From positions 30,623 to 94,622 of the forward strand of contig CAYYKD010000011.1 of NCBI GenBank assembly GCA_964471825.1: a stretch of DNA of 64,000 bases, read 5' to 3'. Positions within the stretch are counted from its first letter, which is position 1. Every line of letters starts with the position of its first letter. The notes under the pieces are model-generated. The model saw only the letters and a program-made list of their open reading frames with translations. It did no database searches and was not told the DNA's origin. Shown one piece after another: positions 8,885-18,505 of the stretch. Origin of the DNA: CAYYKD01 sp964471825. Its GTDB lineage: Bacteria; Spirochaetota; GWE2-31-10; CAYYKD01. A program made the position numbers and the translations under genes.

Positions 8885-10217
8885 AATCTGTGACTATAAT
8901 ATTTTTATTGTAGTAGTCAATAAAAGGGCCACATAAATAAAAAGATCCTGTAATTACTAATGGTGTATCTATTTTAAAGATATAGTCAAATGCCTGTTTT
9001 TGGTCAACTATACACTCTGATTTGTATCTTTTAGATATAAAGTTGTAAATGTTTTCATGGTTGCTAGTTTTATATGAGTCAATAGCTGTTATGATTATTC
9101 GTTCGGATATTGCTCCTATAGATTTATAAAATGTTTTATAATCCTTCTCTTTTGCCATACCGCTAAGAAATGTCCATTTTTTTATATTTTTAAAATGTTT
9201 ATTTAATGTGGACACAAGTGATCTTGCACTATCCTTATTATGTGCAGCATCAACTATGATTGGTTTTGTTTTATTAAGCACGGTAAACCTTCCGGGAAAT
9301 GATATTTCTAAAATATATGGTTTTTTGTCATAAACATTAAATATTTTTTCTATACTTTCAGGGATTATAACTGATAATGAAGCTAGAGAAGTAATCAGGT
9401 TATGTATCTGGTGATCCCCAAAAAGAGGCAATTTAAAGGATCTTATCCATTTTTTATACTTCAGGCTAAATTCAAGTCCGTCATTAAGATATCTTTTATT
9501 TAAAATCGTAAACAATTTTTCAGATTGAATAATTGGTGAACACTTTTGTTTTGCGTATTTTTTTAGAATATTAGTTACCGAATAATTCTGTTTAGATGAT
9601 ATAACAGGTACATTTTGTTTGATAATCCCGGCCTTTTCAGCTGCAATTTTGGTAATTGTGTTTCCAAGAATCTCAGTGTGATCCATGCCTATAGTTGTTA
9701 TTATAGAAGCGATTGGTTTAACAATGTTAGTTGTATCTAGTCTTCCTCCTAGCCCTGTTTCTATTACAAGATAATCCGGTTTGAGTTCCATGGCACATAA
9801 AAGGAAGATTGTAAAAAAAAGCTCAAAAGTGGTTGGCTTTACACATGGATCGTTTTTTGTGTCTAAAATAGTTGATTTAATATGATTTGAATATTTAATA
9901 AATAAATCTTCACTAATATTTTTAAGATCTAATTGAATTCTTTCTAGAGGGGTTAATAGATGGGGAGAGAGAAAAGACAAAACTCTATATCCATTATCCA
10001 TTAATAATTTTGATGTGATAACTGTAGTTGAACCTTTGCCTTTTGTACCTGCAATATGAATTATCTTAAAATTTTTAAGTGAAATTTTAAGTAATGAAAG
10101 GATTGATTCAATGTTATTTAGATTGTAGTTATTTTTTGATGCTCTCGATCCGATTGAGTTTTCTAGGTTGATGAATGAATAAAGGTAGTCTAGGGCGTCA
10201 TCTAGAGTTTTTAACAT
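8874..10217 (-). CDS. folC: folylpolyglutamate synthase / dihydrofolate synthase
   Basis: A 447-residue Mur-ligase-family enzyme of folate metabolism that adds glutamate to folates and may also make dihydrofolate from dihydropteroate. The ATP-binding loop is GTKGKGSTTV at about 57-66. Further family landmarks are SPHLLTPLERIQL, ETGLGGRLDTTN, TTIGMDHTEILG, the carbamylated-lysine region EKAGIIK, and DAAHNKDSA in the C-terminal domain. The length is typical. It starts at ATG 10217 and is transcribed away from purN; the two genes share a 119-base upstream region. The C-terminus overlaps the c-di-GMP gene on the other strand by 11 bases. Confidence 0.93.
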   Translation of the reverse strand: MLKTLDDALDYLYSFINLENSIGSRASKNNYNLNNIESILSLLKISLKNFKIIHIAGTKGKGSTTVITSKLLMDNGYRVLSFLSPHLLTPLERIQLDLKNISEDLFIKYSNHIKSTILDTKNDPCVKPTTFELFFTIFLLCAMELKPDYLVIETGLGGRLDTTNIVKPIASIITTIGMDHTEILGNTITKIAAEKAGIIKQNVPVISSKQNYSVTNILKKYAKQKCSPIIQSEKLFTILNKRYLNDGLEFSLKYKKWIRSFKLPLFGDHQIHNLITSLASLSVIIPESIEKIFNVYDKKPYILEISFPGRFTVLNKTKPIIVDAAHNKDSARSLVSTLNKHFKNIKKWTFLSGMAKEKDYKTFYKSIGAISERIIITAIDSYKTSNHENIYNFISKRYKSECIVDQKQAFDYIFKIDTPLVITGSFYLCGPFIDYYNKNIIVTDFNE

Positions 10218-10276
10218 TATTACGATATACCATAATAATTTTATATAATCAATTAACTTTCAGATAAATATTTTTA

Positions 10277-10305
10277 TTGATATTATTGAATTATTCTATT
10301 ATAAA
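10277..10305 (+). promoter_or_regulatory. sigma-70-type promoter of purN
   Basis: TTGATA (10277-10282) and TATAAA (10300-10305) with a 17-base spacer, 32 bases before the purN start codon. Matched by eye. Confidence 0.5.
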
Positions 10306-10336
10306 TGTAGTCTATACATGATCAGGAGTTGATTTG

Positions 10337-10915
10337 ATGATTAAGATTGTTGTTTTTGCATCTGGAAATGGGTCAAATTTTCAATCGATTATTGAAAATT
10401 TTAAAAATACTGAGGATATAAAAGTAATAAGTTTAATCTGTGATAGGAAAGATGCTTATGTAATACAGCGAGCTGTGAAAAACAATATCCCCTATGATTA
10501 TATTAATTATAAAGAAAACGGAAAAATCCAGGCTGAAAATATTATTTTGCAAAAACTAGCCGATATTCAACCTGATTTAATAGTTCTTGCCGGATTTATG
10601 AGAATATTTTCACCTTATTTTATTAGTAATATTAATGTTCCGATAGTAAATATTCATCCATCATTGTTACCTAATCACAAGGGGGCAAATGCAATTGAAC
10701 GGGCATTTTATTCTAATGATGAATATTCCGGAATTACGATACATTATGTAAATGAAGAGGTTGATGGTGGGGAAATAATATATTCTGAGCAGATAAAAGT
10801 TAATAGGGAACAAACTTTAGAGGACTTTAAGGAATGCATTCATACTATAGAAAGAAGGGTGTATCCGCAAGTCATAACAGAGATATGTCATAAAATCAAA
10901 GGAGAAATGAAATAG
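10337..10915 (+). CDS. purN: phosphoribosylglycinamide formyltransferase
   Basis: A 192-residue GAR transformylase, the third step of purine synthesis, using 10-formyl-tetrahydrofolate. Signature segments are FASGNGSNFQSI at the N-terminus (phosphate-binding loop), LAGFMRIFSPYF, NIHPSLLPNHKG (with the conserved Asn and His) and VNEEVDGGEII (with the catalytic Asp). All active-site residues I would expect are present. TTG 10334 is an alternative start; ATG 10337 is preferred, eight bases after AGGAG (10324-10328). It is followed one base later by the PC4-like gene, so the two are probably co-transcribed. It is divergent from folC, another folate-linked gene. Confidence 0.93.
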   Translation: MIKIVVFASGNGSNFQSIIENFKNTEDIKVISLICDRKDAYVIQRAVKNNIPYDYINYKENGKIQAENIILQKLADIQPDLIVLAGFMRIFSPYFISNINVPIVNIHPSLLPNHKGANAIERAFYSNDEYSGITIHYVNEEVDGGEIIYSEQIKVNREQTLEDFKECIHTIERRVYPQVITEICHKIKGEMK

Positions 10916-10916
10916 T

Positions 10917-11174
10917 ATGTCAGAAACAACAAAAAATTTGGGTGTAATTGGTCTGGATGAGAATGGAGCACCTGTAAATGGTACAAAAGAACCAATAATG
11001 GTGTCATTATCTTCATTTAAAAATGCTAAGTACTTAGATATAAGGAAATATTACTTTGCTGAGAACGGTGAAATGCTACCTACAAAAAAAGGTGTCACAC
11101 TTCATAAAGATCAGTTATCTGAGTTAATAAAAATTTTATCTGATAATAAGGTTGAAATAGATAATTGGCTGTAA
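10917..11174 (+). CDS. PC4/YdbC-like single-stranded-DNA-binding protein
   Basis: A small 85-residue protein. The C-terminal two thirds read SSFKNAKYLDIRKYYF, then MLPTKKGVTLHKDQLSELIK, which follows the PC4 (p15) coactivator domain: a YxDIRxYY strand, a PTKKG turn and a C-terminal helix. Bacterial members such as YdbC bind single-stranded nucleic acid as dimers. The N-terminal 30 residues are polar and not obviously part of the fold. AAGGAG lies in the end of purN, so translation is probably coupled. The role in this organism is unknown; nucleoid or transcription functions are inferences from the family. Confidence 0.72.
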   Translation: MSETTKNLGVIGLDENGAPVNGTKEPIMVSLSSFKNAKYLDIRKYYFAENGEMLPTKKGVTLHKDQLSELIKILSDNKVEIDNWL

Positions 11175-11249
11175 ATATAATGTAAAAGGGATTTATCATT
11201 TCAATTGATTAGTATAGATTGTATATATAATTAATTGATGGAGATATAT

Positions 11250-12236
11250 ATGGATATAGAAGTTAAAGAGATCCACAGCAAGGTTGAAAAAGAGTTAAAT
11301 TATATTGAGTCAATATATAATGAAATAAAAAAGAGAATAGTCGGCCAAGATGAAATGATTAATGGAGTAATGCTCGGTATGCTTACCGGAGGACATATAC
11401 TAATTGAGGGCGTTCCGGGATTAGCTAAAACTATGATGATTAAGACCCTATCAGATGTCTTGAGTCTTGATTTTAAACGGATTCAGTTTACACCTGATTT
11501 ACTACCCTCAGACATAATTGGTACATTGATTTATAATCAGAAAACAGGCGAGTTTGAACCAAAAAAAGGGCCAGTATTTACTAATCTTATTTTAGCAGAT
11601 GAGATAAATCGTGCCCCTGCAAAAGTTCAGTCTGCACTTCTTGAAGCAATGCAAGAAAAACAGGTTACCATCGGAGATCATACTTATCATCTTCCCAGTC
11701 CTTTTTTAGTTATGGCTACTCAAAATCCGATAGAGCAGGAGGGGACATATAATCTTCCTGAAGCACAAGTGGACAGATTTATGTTGAAGATTAAAATTAC
11801 CTATCCAACAAAGAGTGATGAGAAGATTGTACTCGATAGAATGATAAATAAAACTGAGATTGCGGTAAATAAAGTTATAACAGTAGAAAAACTCAAAGAA
11901 CTCTCTGATCTATCTGAAGAAATATTTATTTCAGAAAGAATTAAAAATTATATTGTTGATATAGTCTGTTCAACAAGAAATCCATCTGATTATGGATTGA
12001 AAATTGAGAAGCTGATAGATTATGGTGCGTCTCCAAGGGCATCGATCTTTTTAGCAAGAGCTGCTAAAGCACAGGCTCTTTTATCAGGAAGGGGATTTGT
12101 AACGGCTGATGATGTGAAGAGTGTAAGCCACTCAGTTCTTAGGCATAGGATTATTCTCAGCTATGAAGCTGAGGCTGAATCAATAACCTCTGAAGATATC
12201 ATTAAAGATATATTTAATAGTGTTGTAGTACCGTAG
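11250..12236 (+). CDS. MoxR-family AAA+ ATPase of the Bat operon
   Basis: A 328-residue MoxR ATPase. Walker A is GVPGLAKT (about 54-61), Walker B is LADEINRAP, and sensor/arginine landmarks lie in ATQNPIEQEGTYNLPEAQ and the C-terminal lid SPRASIFLARAAKAQAL. MoxR proteins act as chaperones for von Willebrand factor A (vWA) domain proteins, and three such proteins follow here. Earlier in-frame starts (TTG 11235, ATG 11238) exist, but GGAG (11240-11243) sits six bases before ATG 11250. The next gene begins 12 bases downstream, so this heads a seven-gene operon running to 19266. Confidence 0.93.
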   Translation: MDIEVKEIHSKVEKELNYIESIYNEIKKRIVGQDEMINGVMLGMLTGGHILIEGVPGLAKTMMIKTLSDVLSLDFKRIQFTPDLLPSDIIGTLIYNQKTGEFEPKKGPVFTNLILADEINRAPAKVQSALLEAMQEKQVTIGDHTYHLPSPFLVMATQNPIEQEGTYNLPEAQVDRFMLKIKITYPTKSDEKIVLDRMINKTEIAVNKVITVEKLKELSDLSEEIFISERIKNYIVDIVCSTRNPSDYGLKIEKLIDYGASPRASIFLARAAKAQALLSGRGFVTADDVKSVSHSVLRHRIILSYEAEAESITSEDIIKDIFNSVVVP

Positions 12237-12248
12237 CAGGTTAAAAAT

Positions 12249-13172
12249 ATGTTTAATTTTGCAAAAAAAAATAGTCAAACATCATTAAATGAAAGCAATA
12301 AAATTCCTCCGGAGCTATTTAAGAAAATACGAAAAATAGAATTTAGTACCCGTAAAATGGTTAATGAGATGTTAAGCGGTAGATATAGCTCATTATTTCG
12401 TGGTTTTGGTATGGAGTTTGAGGATGTACGGGAGTATTTTGCAGGGGATGATTACAGAAGAATTGATTGGAATGTTACTGCAAGACATGATAAACCATAT
12501 GTAAAAAGGTTTCATGAGGAGCGGCAGTTAAGCGTTACATTATTGATTGATATATCAGGTTCTCTAGAATTCGGGTCATCAGTTATAACAAAAGGTGAAA
12601 AAATAGCTGAAATGTCTGCCTTGCTTGCTTTTACAGCATTATCAAATCATGATAAAATTGGTACAATACTTTTTACTGATAAAGTAGAGAAGTATATTCC
12701 ACCTAATAGTAAAAGAAATACAGTTTTGCGAATGATAAGAGATATTCTCTATCATAAGAGATCTAGAAAGAAGACTGATCTAAACTTAGGTCTTGAGTAT
12801 GCAATAGACAATATGAAAAGAAGAGGTATAATATTCATCTTTTCAGATTTTTTTTGTGATATAGACAAAAAGAAGTTAACTATTGCAGCAAGAAAACATG
12901 ATTTAATTCCGGTGATTGTATCAGATGAGTTTGAGTATGCACAGCCTGGTGTTGGGATTATTGAAGCTATTGATAATGAGACCGGACGAAAGCAATTAAT
13001 AGATACAGAAAGTAATGTCTATAGGGCATTTATAGAACAGAGGAAATCAACTGTTGCTGATAAAATTCAAATTTTTAAAAAAATCGGTATTGAACCTATA
13101 ATACTTGACTGTAATGATGACATTGAAAAAATTATAATAGAATATTTTTATAGAAGGTCAAAAAAGAGGTAG
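12249..13172 (+). CDS. DUF58 protein with vWA-like fold
   Basis: A 307-residue cytoplasmic DUF58 protein. The hallmark EDVREYFAGDDYRRIDWN lies at about 58-75, followed by the vWA-like core VTLLIDISGSLEFG, whose DISGS (101-105) resembles a metal-ion-dependent adhesion site. Later segments include TDLNLGLEYA and IIFIFSDFF, equivalent to other vWA loops. In the Bat operons of many phyla this gene sits between moxR and batA, as here. It is probably a substrate or partner of the MoxR ATPase at the membrane. The next start is four bases after its stop. Confidence 0.9.
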   Translation: MFNFAKKNSQTSLNESNKIPPELFKKIRKIEFSTRKMVNEMLSGRYSSLFRGFGMEFEDVREYFAGDDYRRIDWNVTARHDKPYVKRFHEERQLSVTLLIDISGSLEFGSSVITKGEKIAEMSALLAFTALSNHDKIGTILFTDKVEKYIPPNSKRNTVLRMIRDILYHKRSRKKTDLNLGLEYAIDNMKRRGIIFIFSDFFCDIDKKKLTIAARKHDLIPVIVSDEFEYAQPGVGIIEAIDNETGRKQLIDTESNVYRAFIEQRKSTVADKIQIFKKIGIEPIILDCNDDIEKIIIEYFYRRSKKR

Positions 13173-13175
13173 ATT

Positions 13176-14150
13176 TTGAAAAAAATCCTGTTTTTATTTA
13201 TACTATTTTTCTCTAATTGTATCATTTTCTCATTAGATATTAGTGATTCAATAGATATTAATAAAATTAAAATTGGTGAGAGGATAAACCTTGATATAGA
13301 ATTAAAAGATGATCAGGTTTCTCTTAATAATATGAAGATATTGTCTGTTGAAATTAATAAAGTAATTGATGGATTTGAATTAATTGATACTATCAAAAAT
13401 ATCGAAGAGTCTTCTGTAAAAATTAGATTGATATTTACTATATTTGAGCCGGGAAAATATGAAGATGTCGTGTTTTTATTGTTTATTGATAATCAAAAAG
13501 GTGATGTTTTAAAACTAAATACTTCTAAATATAGTATACAAGTTGAACGGGTATTTACCCCTGAAGAAATTGAGTTGATAAAATCATCTGAAGATCCGCA
13601 AGAAATTAAATTCCTAAAACCACCGGAAGATTTAGAAAAATTCAGTTTCGAGTTTTCAGGCATTGTTAAAACAATAAGTATTCTACTTTTAATATTGTTA
13701 TTAGGATTGATAAGTTATTATATTTTGTATAACTTTATTTTTAAGAAAAAAAATGATAATAGAGGGCGTGACCCAAATTTATCACCATATGAGCAGTTCT
13801 TGGTAGATATAAATAGAATTAATTTTGATATTAATGATTCTTCTGAATCAACCTCACTTAAGATATCACAGCTTACTGAGGTTTATAAAGAGCTTATAAG
13901 TAATGCCTTTCACAAAAATGCACCTGCTTCAACTACTAATGAGTTAATTTCAATCCTACGATCAATTAGAATAGATAGTGATTCAGTTAATACTATAAAA
14001 AAGCTCTTTAATAGGCTTGATATGGTTAAATTTGCTAAGTCATCTATAACTTATGATGAATTGATGGAAGCTAGAGAGTTAATTGTAAAATCTGCTACTG
14101 AGATAAATCATAGTTATCTAGTTGCAAGTAATATTGATGAGGTCAAGTAG
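13176..14150 (+). CDS. membrane protein of the Bat operon (function unknown)
   Basis: A 324-residue protein with an N-terminal signal segment (about 1-20), an extracytoplasmic domain, one membrane helix near 163-188 and a cytoplasmic tail of about 135 residues containing YEQFLVDINRI and a helical C-terminal region. This resembles the small-BatD-like or DUF4381-like proteins found between DUF58 and batA in other operons, but I cannot assign it firmly. Translation starts at TTG 13176, six bases after AGAGGT. The stop is one base before the batA start. Confidence 0.7.
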   Translation: MKKILFLFILFFSNCIIFSLDISDSIDINKIKIGERINLDIELKDDQVSLNNMKILSVEINKVIDGFELIDTIKNIEESSVKIRLIFTIFEPGKYEDVVFLLFIDNQKGDVLKLNTSKYSIQVERVFTPEEIELIKSSEDPQEIKFLKPPEDLEKFSFEFSGIVKTISILLLILLLGLISYYILYNFIFKKKNDNRGRDPNLSPYEQFLVDINRINFDINDSSESTSLKISQLTEVYKELISNAFHKNAPASTTNELISILRSIRIDSDSVNTIKKLFNRLDMVKFAKSSITYDELMEARELIVKSATEINHSYLVASNIDEVK

Positions 14151-14151
14151 T

Positions 14152-15099
14152 ATGTTAACAGTTAAATTTGGAAATGTATTTGCTTTGTTTTTTTTATTAA
14201 TTCCAATTATATGTGTTTTAGTTCTTATAGTATATAATAGAATTTTTAAAAAAGGAATTTACATCTCCGGTATTGACAGTTTTAAACAAGGAATAACACC
14301 TGGGATATTTGCTTACTATTTTTGTCTGTTCTCATTTATAACCGGTCTCTTTTTGATAGCGTTTAGTATATCAGATCCGCAAAAAGGGATAAGAAGAGAA
14401 ACTATTACTTCAAAGGGGATCGATATTGTAATCTCATTAGATATGTCTCACAGTATGTTGATTCCTGATTATAATGGTGTTCAGAGGATTGAGGTTGCAA
14501 AGAAACATATTGAAGACTTTGTCAAAGAGAGAAAAGGTGATAGGATAGGGTTGGTTACTTTTTCTGAGCAATCTATTTTAAGGTGTCCTGCAACATTAAA
14601 TCACAGTTTATTAACAAGAATATTAAAGAGTCTAAAAATTGATAAAGATAAACCCGGTAGTACTGCAATCGGTCTTGGTATTGCAAGTGCAATTAATAGA
14701 TTATCTACAATTAAGGATAATCAAAAATCACTTTCTAAGATTATTTTACTTATAACAGATGGTGCTAATAACACAGGCGAGATAACACCTGAAAGGGCAG
14801 TTGAGATTGCTATAAAATACGGATACAAAATATATTCGATTGGTATTGGTAATGAACATGAGTTAGATCTTGAACTATTGCAAAATATATCATCTCAAAC
14901 CGGCGGTATTTTTTATCATGCAAAGAATGTAAAAGAGTTTGCCGGTGTTTTTAAAGATATTAATAACATTGAAAAAAATATAATAAAGGTAGAGAATTAT
15001 TCGGCCTATAATAGTGTAGGATATAATATTGCTTTTACAGGAATAATATTAATATTAATTTCTCTTTTTATAAACTTTTTTTATAAGAGGGTATCATAA
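14152..15099 (+). CDS. batA: BatA-type membrane vWA protein
   Basis: A 315-residue protein with two N-terminal membrane helices (about 8-30 and 53-72), a vWA domain and a C-terminal helix (about 290-310). The metal-site motif DMSHS is at 97-101, with the matching loops GSTAIGLGIASA and LITDGANNTG, so the site looks complete. The vWA domain faces the periplasm or cytoplasm according to helix count; BatA topology is not settled here. A TTG at 14122 would lengthen the frame into the previous gene; GAGG (14139-14142) nine bases before ATG 14152 supports the shorter form. The stop overlaps the next ATG (TAATG). Confidence 0.88.
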   Translation: MLTVKFGNVFALFFLLIPIICVLVLIVYNRIFKKGIYISGIDSFKQGITPGIFAYYFCLFSFITGLFLIAFSISDPQKGIRRETITSKGIDIVISLDMSHSMLIPDYNGVQRIEVAKKHIEDFVKERKGDRIGLVTFSEQSILRCPATLNHSLLTRILKSLKIDKDKPGSTAIGLGIASAINRLSTIKDNQKSLSKIILLITDGANNTGEITPERAVEIAIKYGYKIYSIGIGNEHELDLELLQNISSQTGGIFYHAKNVKEFAGVFKDINNIEKNIIKVENYSAYNSVGYNIAFTGIILILISLFINFFYKRVS

Positions 15100-16748
15100 T
15101 GTTTGAATATAGTTTTGTTTTATATTTTTTATCAGCAGTACCAATATTTTTAATACTTATGCTTGTTGATTTTTATAAAAACAAAAAAATGATAACCAAA
15201 GTATCATCAACAAAGAATAGAAAGATCATTCCATATTACTCAGAAGGACAGAAAATATTAAAGATATTTTTCTATACACTTGGAATATTGCTGATAATTT
15301 TTGCATTAGCAAGACCTCGATGGGGATATGAAGAACTTAATACAAATTATTCGGGGCGAGATATTTATTTTCTTGTCGATGTTTCAATATCCATGTCAGT
15401 TCGTGATGTGGTTGTTTCTAGAATTGATTTAGCAAAAAAAATCGTAAGAGATTATATTATAAATAATGAGTCTGATAGGGTGGCTTTAAGAGTATTTGCA
15501 GGTAATTCACAATTGTTATTACCTCTGACTACTGATACAGGTGCGGTATTGTTTTTTTTAGAGTCACTTAATCCCGGATATTTAGAAAAGCAAGGTACAA
15601 ATATTGGTCTTGCATTGATGGATACTTTAAAAGAGTTTGAGTTTGAGAAAGGGCGATTAGGTACAATAGTTTTAATTACTGATGGAGAAGATTTGTCAGG
15701 TCAGGTCGATGATGTTATTAGAGATGTCAGGAATCAAGGAATCTCAATCTATTGTATAGGAATCGGTACTCCGAATGGACAACCTATACCAAAGTATGAT
15801 AATAAAGGCCGGTCTGATGGTTTTGTTAAGTATAATAATGATTTTGTACTTAGCAAGTTAGATGAATCCAACCTAAAAATGATTGCAGAACGAACTAATG
15901 GTAGATTTACGATTTCAAATGGGAGTCCAAATGAGATTGAACTATTGATAAAAGGTGTAAAACGATCGGATAGAAAGAATAATGATGTTGAAAGTGTAAA
16001 AATTTCAAAAAAGAAGGAAAGATATTATATATTCCTTATTCCTGCCTTAATCATGTTTTCATTAGGTTTTATACTTGATCAGGGGAAGATATTATTGAAA
16101 TCAACAAGCAAGTTAACATTAATAATAGTATTATTTTTATTGTCAATGGCCAATATAAATGCCAATAGTGATACTTCAACAGACACAAAAATTAAACCCT
16201 ATCTTAAATCAGATGTAAATGGTGGTTATTATGGAAATAAGTATTTCGTAAAAGGAAAATTTAATGATGCTCTTGTACACTACTATAAAGCTTTAACAAT
16301 TTTTAAACAAGAGAAGCTCAGTAAACTCTTTCATAATATCGGCTTAACAAGATACAATTTAAAAGAGTATGATAAAGCTAAGTCTTCTTTTGAGAGTGCA
16401 TTGACAAAAACAACAAATAAATCTTTAATTGCAAAATATAATTATCAAAAGGGACTGTCAGCTTTTCGTGAAGGAGCTTTTGGAGAGAGTGCTGAATTAT
16501 TTAAAAAGTCTTTACTTCTATCACCTGATAATGAAAATGCAAGAATAAATTATTACATTGCAAAAGTACTTTCTGATAACAATAATAAAAAACAAGATGA
16601 AAAACAAAAAGAAGATCAAGATGAACAAGAAAATAAAAAGGATCAGTCAACCGAAGATATATTAAAAGCTCTTGAAGATAAAGAGATGAAAAACTTTGAA
16701 AAGGATAAACAAAAAAATCCAATGATATACACAGGTAAATATTGGTGA
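15099..16748 (+). CDS. batB: BatB-BatC fusion: vWA domain plus TPR domain
   Basis: A 549-residue protein joining two normally separate Bat proteins. The N-terminal half is BatB: two helices (about 5-22 and 55-71), then a vWA domain with DVSIS at 94-98, GTNIGLALMDTL and LITDGEDLSG. Two hydrophobic segments follow (about 310-350), the second resembling an internal signal segment. The C-terminal part is BatC-like: TPR repeats (about 370-490), a lysine- and glutamate-rich stretch, and an ending ILKALEDKEMKN followed by a short tail finishing in W, as BatC proteins do. No separate batC is present. ATG 15099 overlaps the batA stop; its own stop overlaps the start of batD. Confidence 0.85.
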   Translation: MFEYSFVLYFLSAVPIFLILMLVDFYKNKKMITKVSSTKNRKIIPYYSEGQKILKIFFYTLGILLIIFALARPRWGYEELNTNYSGRDIYFLVDVSISMSVRDVVVSRIDLAKKIVRDYIINNESDRVALRVFAGNSQLLLPLTTDTGAVLFFLESLNPGYLEKQGTNIGLALMDTLKEFEFEKGRLGTIVLITDGEDLSGQVDDVIRDVRNQGISIYCIGIGTPNGQPIPKYDNKGRSDGFVKYNNDFVLSKLDESNLKMIAERTNGRFTISNGSPNEIELLIKGVKRSDRKNNDVESVKISKKKERYYIFLIPALIMFSLGFILDQGKILLKSTSKLTLIIVLFLLSMANINANSDTSTDTKIKPYLKSDVNGGYYGNKYFVKGKFNDALVHYYKALTIFKQEKLSKLFHNIGLTRYNLKEYDKAKSSFESALTKTTNKSLIAKYNYQKGLSAFREGAFGESAELFKKSLLLSPDNENARINYYIAKVLSDNNNKKQDEKQKEDQDEQENKKDQSTEDILKALEDKEMKNFEKDKQKNPMIYTGKYW

Positions 16749-18505
16749 TAAAAATAAAGTGTCTAATAATTCCATTACTATTTATTTTCGTAATATCAAA
16801 TTTGATAGCTGAACCTTCGATACAGGTTAATCTACCATCTTCGAATATTTATTCCGGTGAACCATTTAGTATGAAGGTTGAGATTTCTGATATAAGCGGG
16901 GTTTCCCTTGCTGACTTGCCTCAGATCGATGATGTAAAGATCTTTGCAACCGGAACTATGTCAAATGTTTCCATAATAAATGGTAAGTACTCTTCAACAG
17001 TAACATTTATTTTTACCGTAAGGGTTGACAAGTCCGGTGAGATTGATATTGGTCAACTTAAGTTTATTGATAAGAATAATCATGAATATTATAGTGATAA
17101 TATTCTTTTGAATGTAATGGAAAGTGAAAAAAAGAATGACTCAGGATATCAGACCACACAAAAAAATGAGAGAAAGCAACCATATTTTTTATTTCTCAAA
17201 GTATCCAAACCTGAGGTTTTAGTAAATGAGTATGTTGATATTGATTTAATAATATACGCTTCAAATGAGAATTTCAAATTACTTTCAGTCGAACCAATTA
17301 AATTCCCAACATCAGCATGGATAGAGAATGTTGAGTTAAAGACTAATTACAATGGAATACAAACAATTAATGGGTTAAGGTATATTGAATATGTAATGGA
17401 GAAAAAGAGAGTTTATTTTTCTCAACCAGGTCAGGTCGATTTTAAACCAATTGAGTATGTGATAAGTGGTTATGTAGAGAGTGGGTTTTTTTCATATCCT
17501 GAAAGAATACTACTTAGAAGTGATGAAGCCGGTATTATTGTAAACTCAGATCCGGCAGTTGAACAGAGTTTGCCAATTGGAAACTACGAAATGACCTCTA
17601 GAATATCTTCTACTGAAATTGAGTTTATGAAACCGATAACATTGGAAATCATTTTAACAGGTGAGGGCGATTTTCATAGAATACTGGAAATTCCATATGA
17701 AATAGATCCCGGCTTAAACATTTTTTCAAGTAATAGAACAATTAATCCCTTGAGTACTTATAAAAAAGAATTAAGATGGGAGATAATTCTTATTCCTCAA
17801 CATGCAGGTGAATTTTTAATTGATATTCTACCTTTTAAATATTATAATATTAATGAAAAAATTATCAAACAAAATGAAGGATTTCAACATTTGATAGTCG
17901 TAAAGCAATCATCCGCTGATAATTTTCAACATAATATCGATGAAAAGAAAAATCTTAAATATAAAGATCTTAAATATAAAGATCACTCTGTAAGCAAAAA
18001 AAATGAAGAATCAACAATTCACCTTAGAGATTTTAAGAGAAGTATTCTGACCAAAAAAATGCTTAAAAGTTACTATTGGATTTCCTTGATATTATTTATT
18101 TTATTTTTAGCAATTGTATTTCTATATCTTATAGTATTAGTTTTACTTAAATTTGAAATCGACTATATGATCTTTTTCCGAAAAAAAACACTAATTAAAG
18201 TAATAAAAAGTAAAATTGGATCTCTTAGATTTGATCCTAATTTAATTGTTGGGATTATTGCAACCGAATTAGCAGAATACTTGATAATGACTTATAATTT
18301 AGAGTTGTCTAATCTTACAGCAAAAAATCTTAAACAATTGCTTCAAGGAAAGATCGATGATAGAGTGATTGATGAAATAAGAGATCTAATGACAGAGATT
18401 GATATTGCAAAATATTCCGGTGAAAAAATTCAAGATGGATATATAGAGAATTTGTTGGAAAAAATTGAACATCTCAGTAACAAATTGAATGGAGTCAAGA
18501 CTTAA
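16745..18505 (+). CDS. batD: BatD (oxygen-tolerance family) membrane protein
   Basis: About 586 residues. A signal peptide (about 1-22, ending near LIAEPS) is followed by long beta-rich repeats of BatD type, with phrases such as NIYSGEPFSMKVEI and SKPEVLVNEYVDIDL that open the successive Ig-like units. One membrane helix lies near 440-465, then a cytoplasmic helical tail. A 15-base direct duplication at about 17954-17983 encodes LKYKD twice, a recent slippage. The start is ambiguous: GTG 16745 and TTG 16742 both overlap the stop of the previous gene; AGGT lies eight bases before the GTG. Confidence 0.82.
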   Translation: MIKIKCLIIPLLFIFVISNLIAEPSIQVNLPSSNIYSGEPFSMKVEISDISGVSLADLPQIDDVKIFATGTMSNVSIINGKYSSTVTFIFTVRVDKSGEIDIGQLKFIDKNNHEYYSDNILLNVMESEKKNDSGYQTTQKNERKQPYFLFLKVSKPEVLVNEYVDIDLIIYASNENFKLLSVEPIKFPTSAWIENVELKTNYNGIQTINGLRYIEYVMEKKRVYFSQPGQVDFKPIEYVISGYVESGFFSYPERILLRSDEAGIIVNSDPAVEQSLPIGNYEMTSRISSTEIEFMKPITLEIILTGEGDFHRILEIPYEIDPGLNIFSSNRTINPLSTYKKELRWEIILIPQHAGEFLIDILPFKYYNINEKIIKQNEGFQHLIVVKQSSADNFQHNIDEKKNLKYKDLKYKDHSVSKKNEESTIHLRDFKRSILTKKMLKSYYWISLILFILFLAIVFLYLIVLVLLKFEIDYMIFFRKKTLIKVIKSKIGSLRFDPNLIVGIIATELAEYLIMTYNLELSNLTAKNLKQLLQGKIDDRVIDEIRDLMTEIDIAKYSGEKIQDGYIENLLEKIEHLSNKLNGVKT

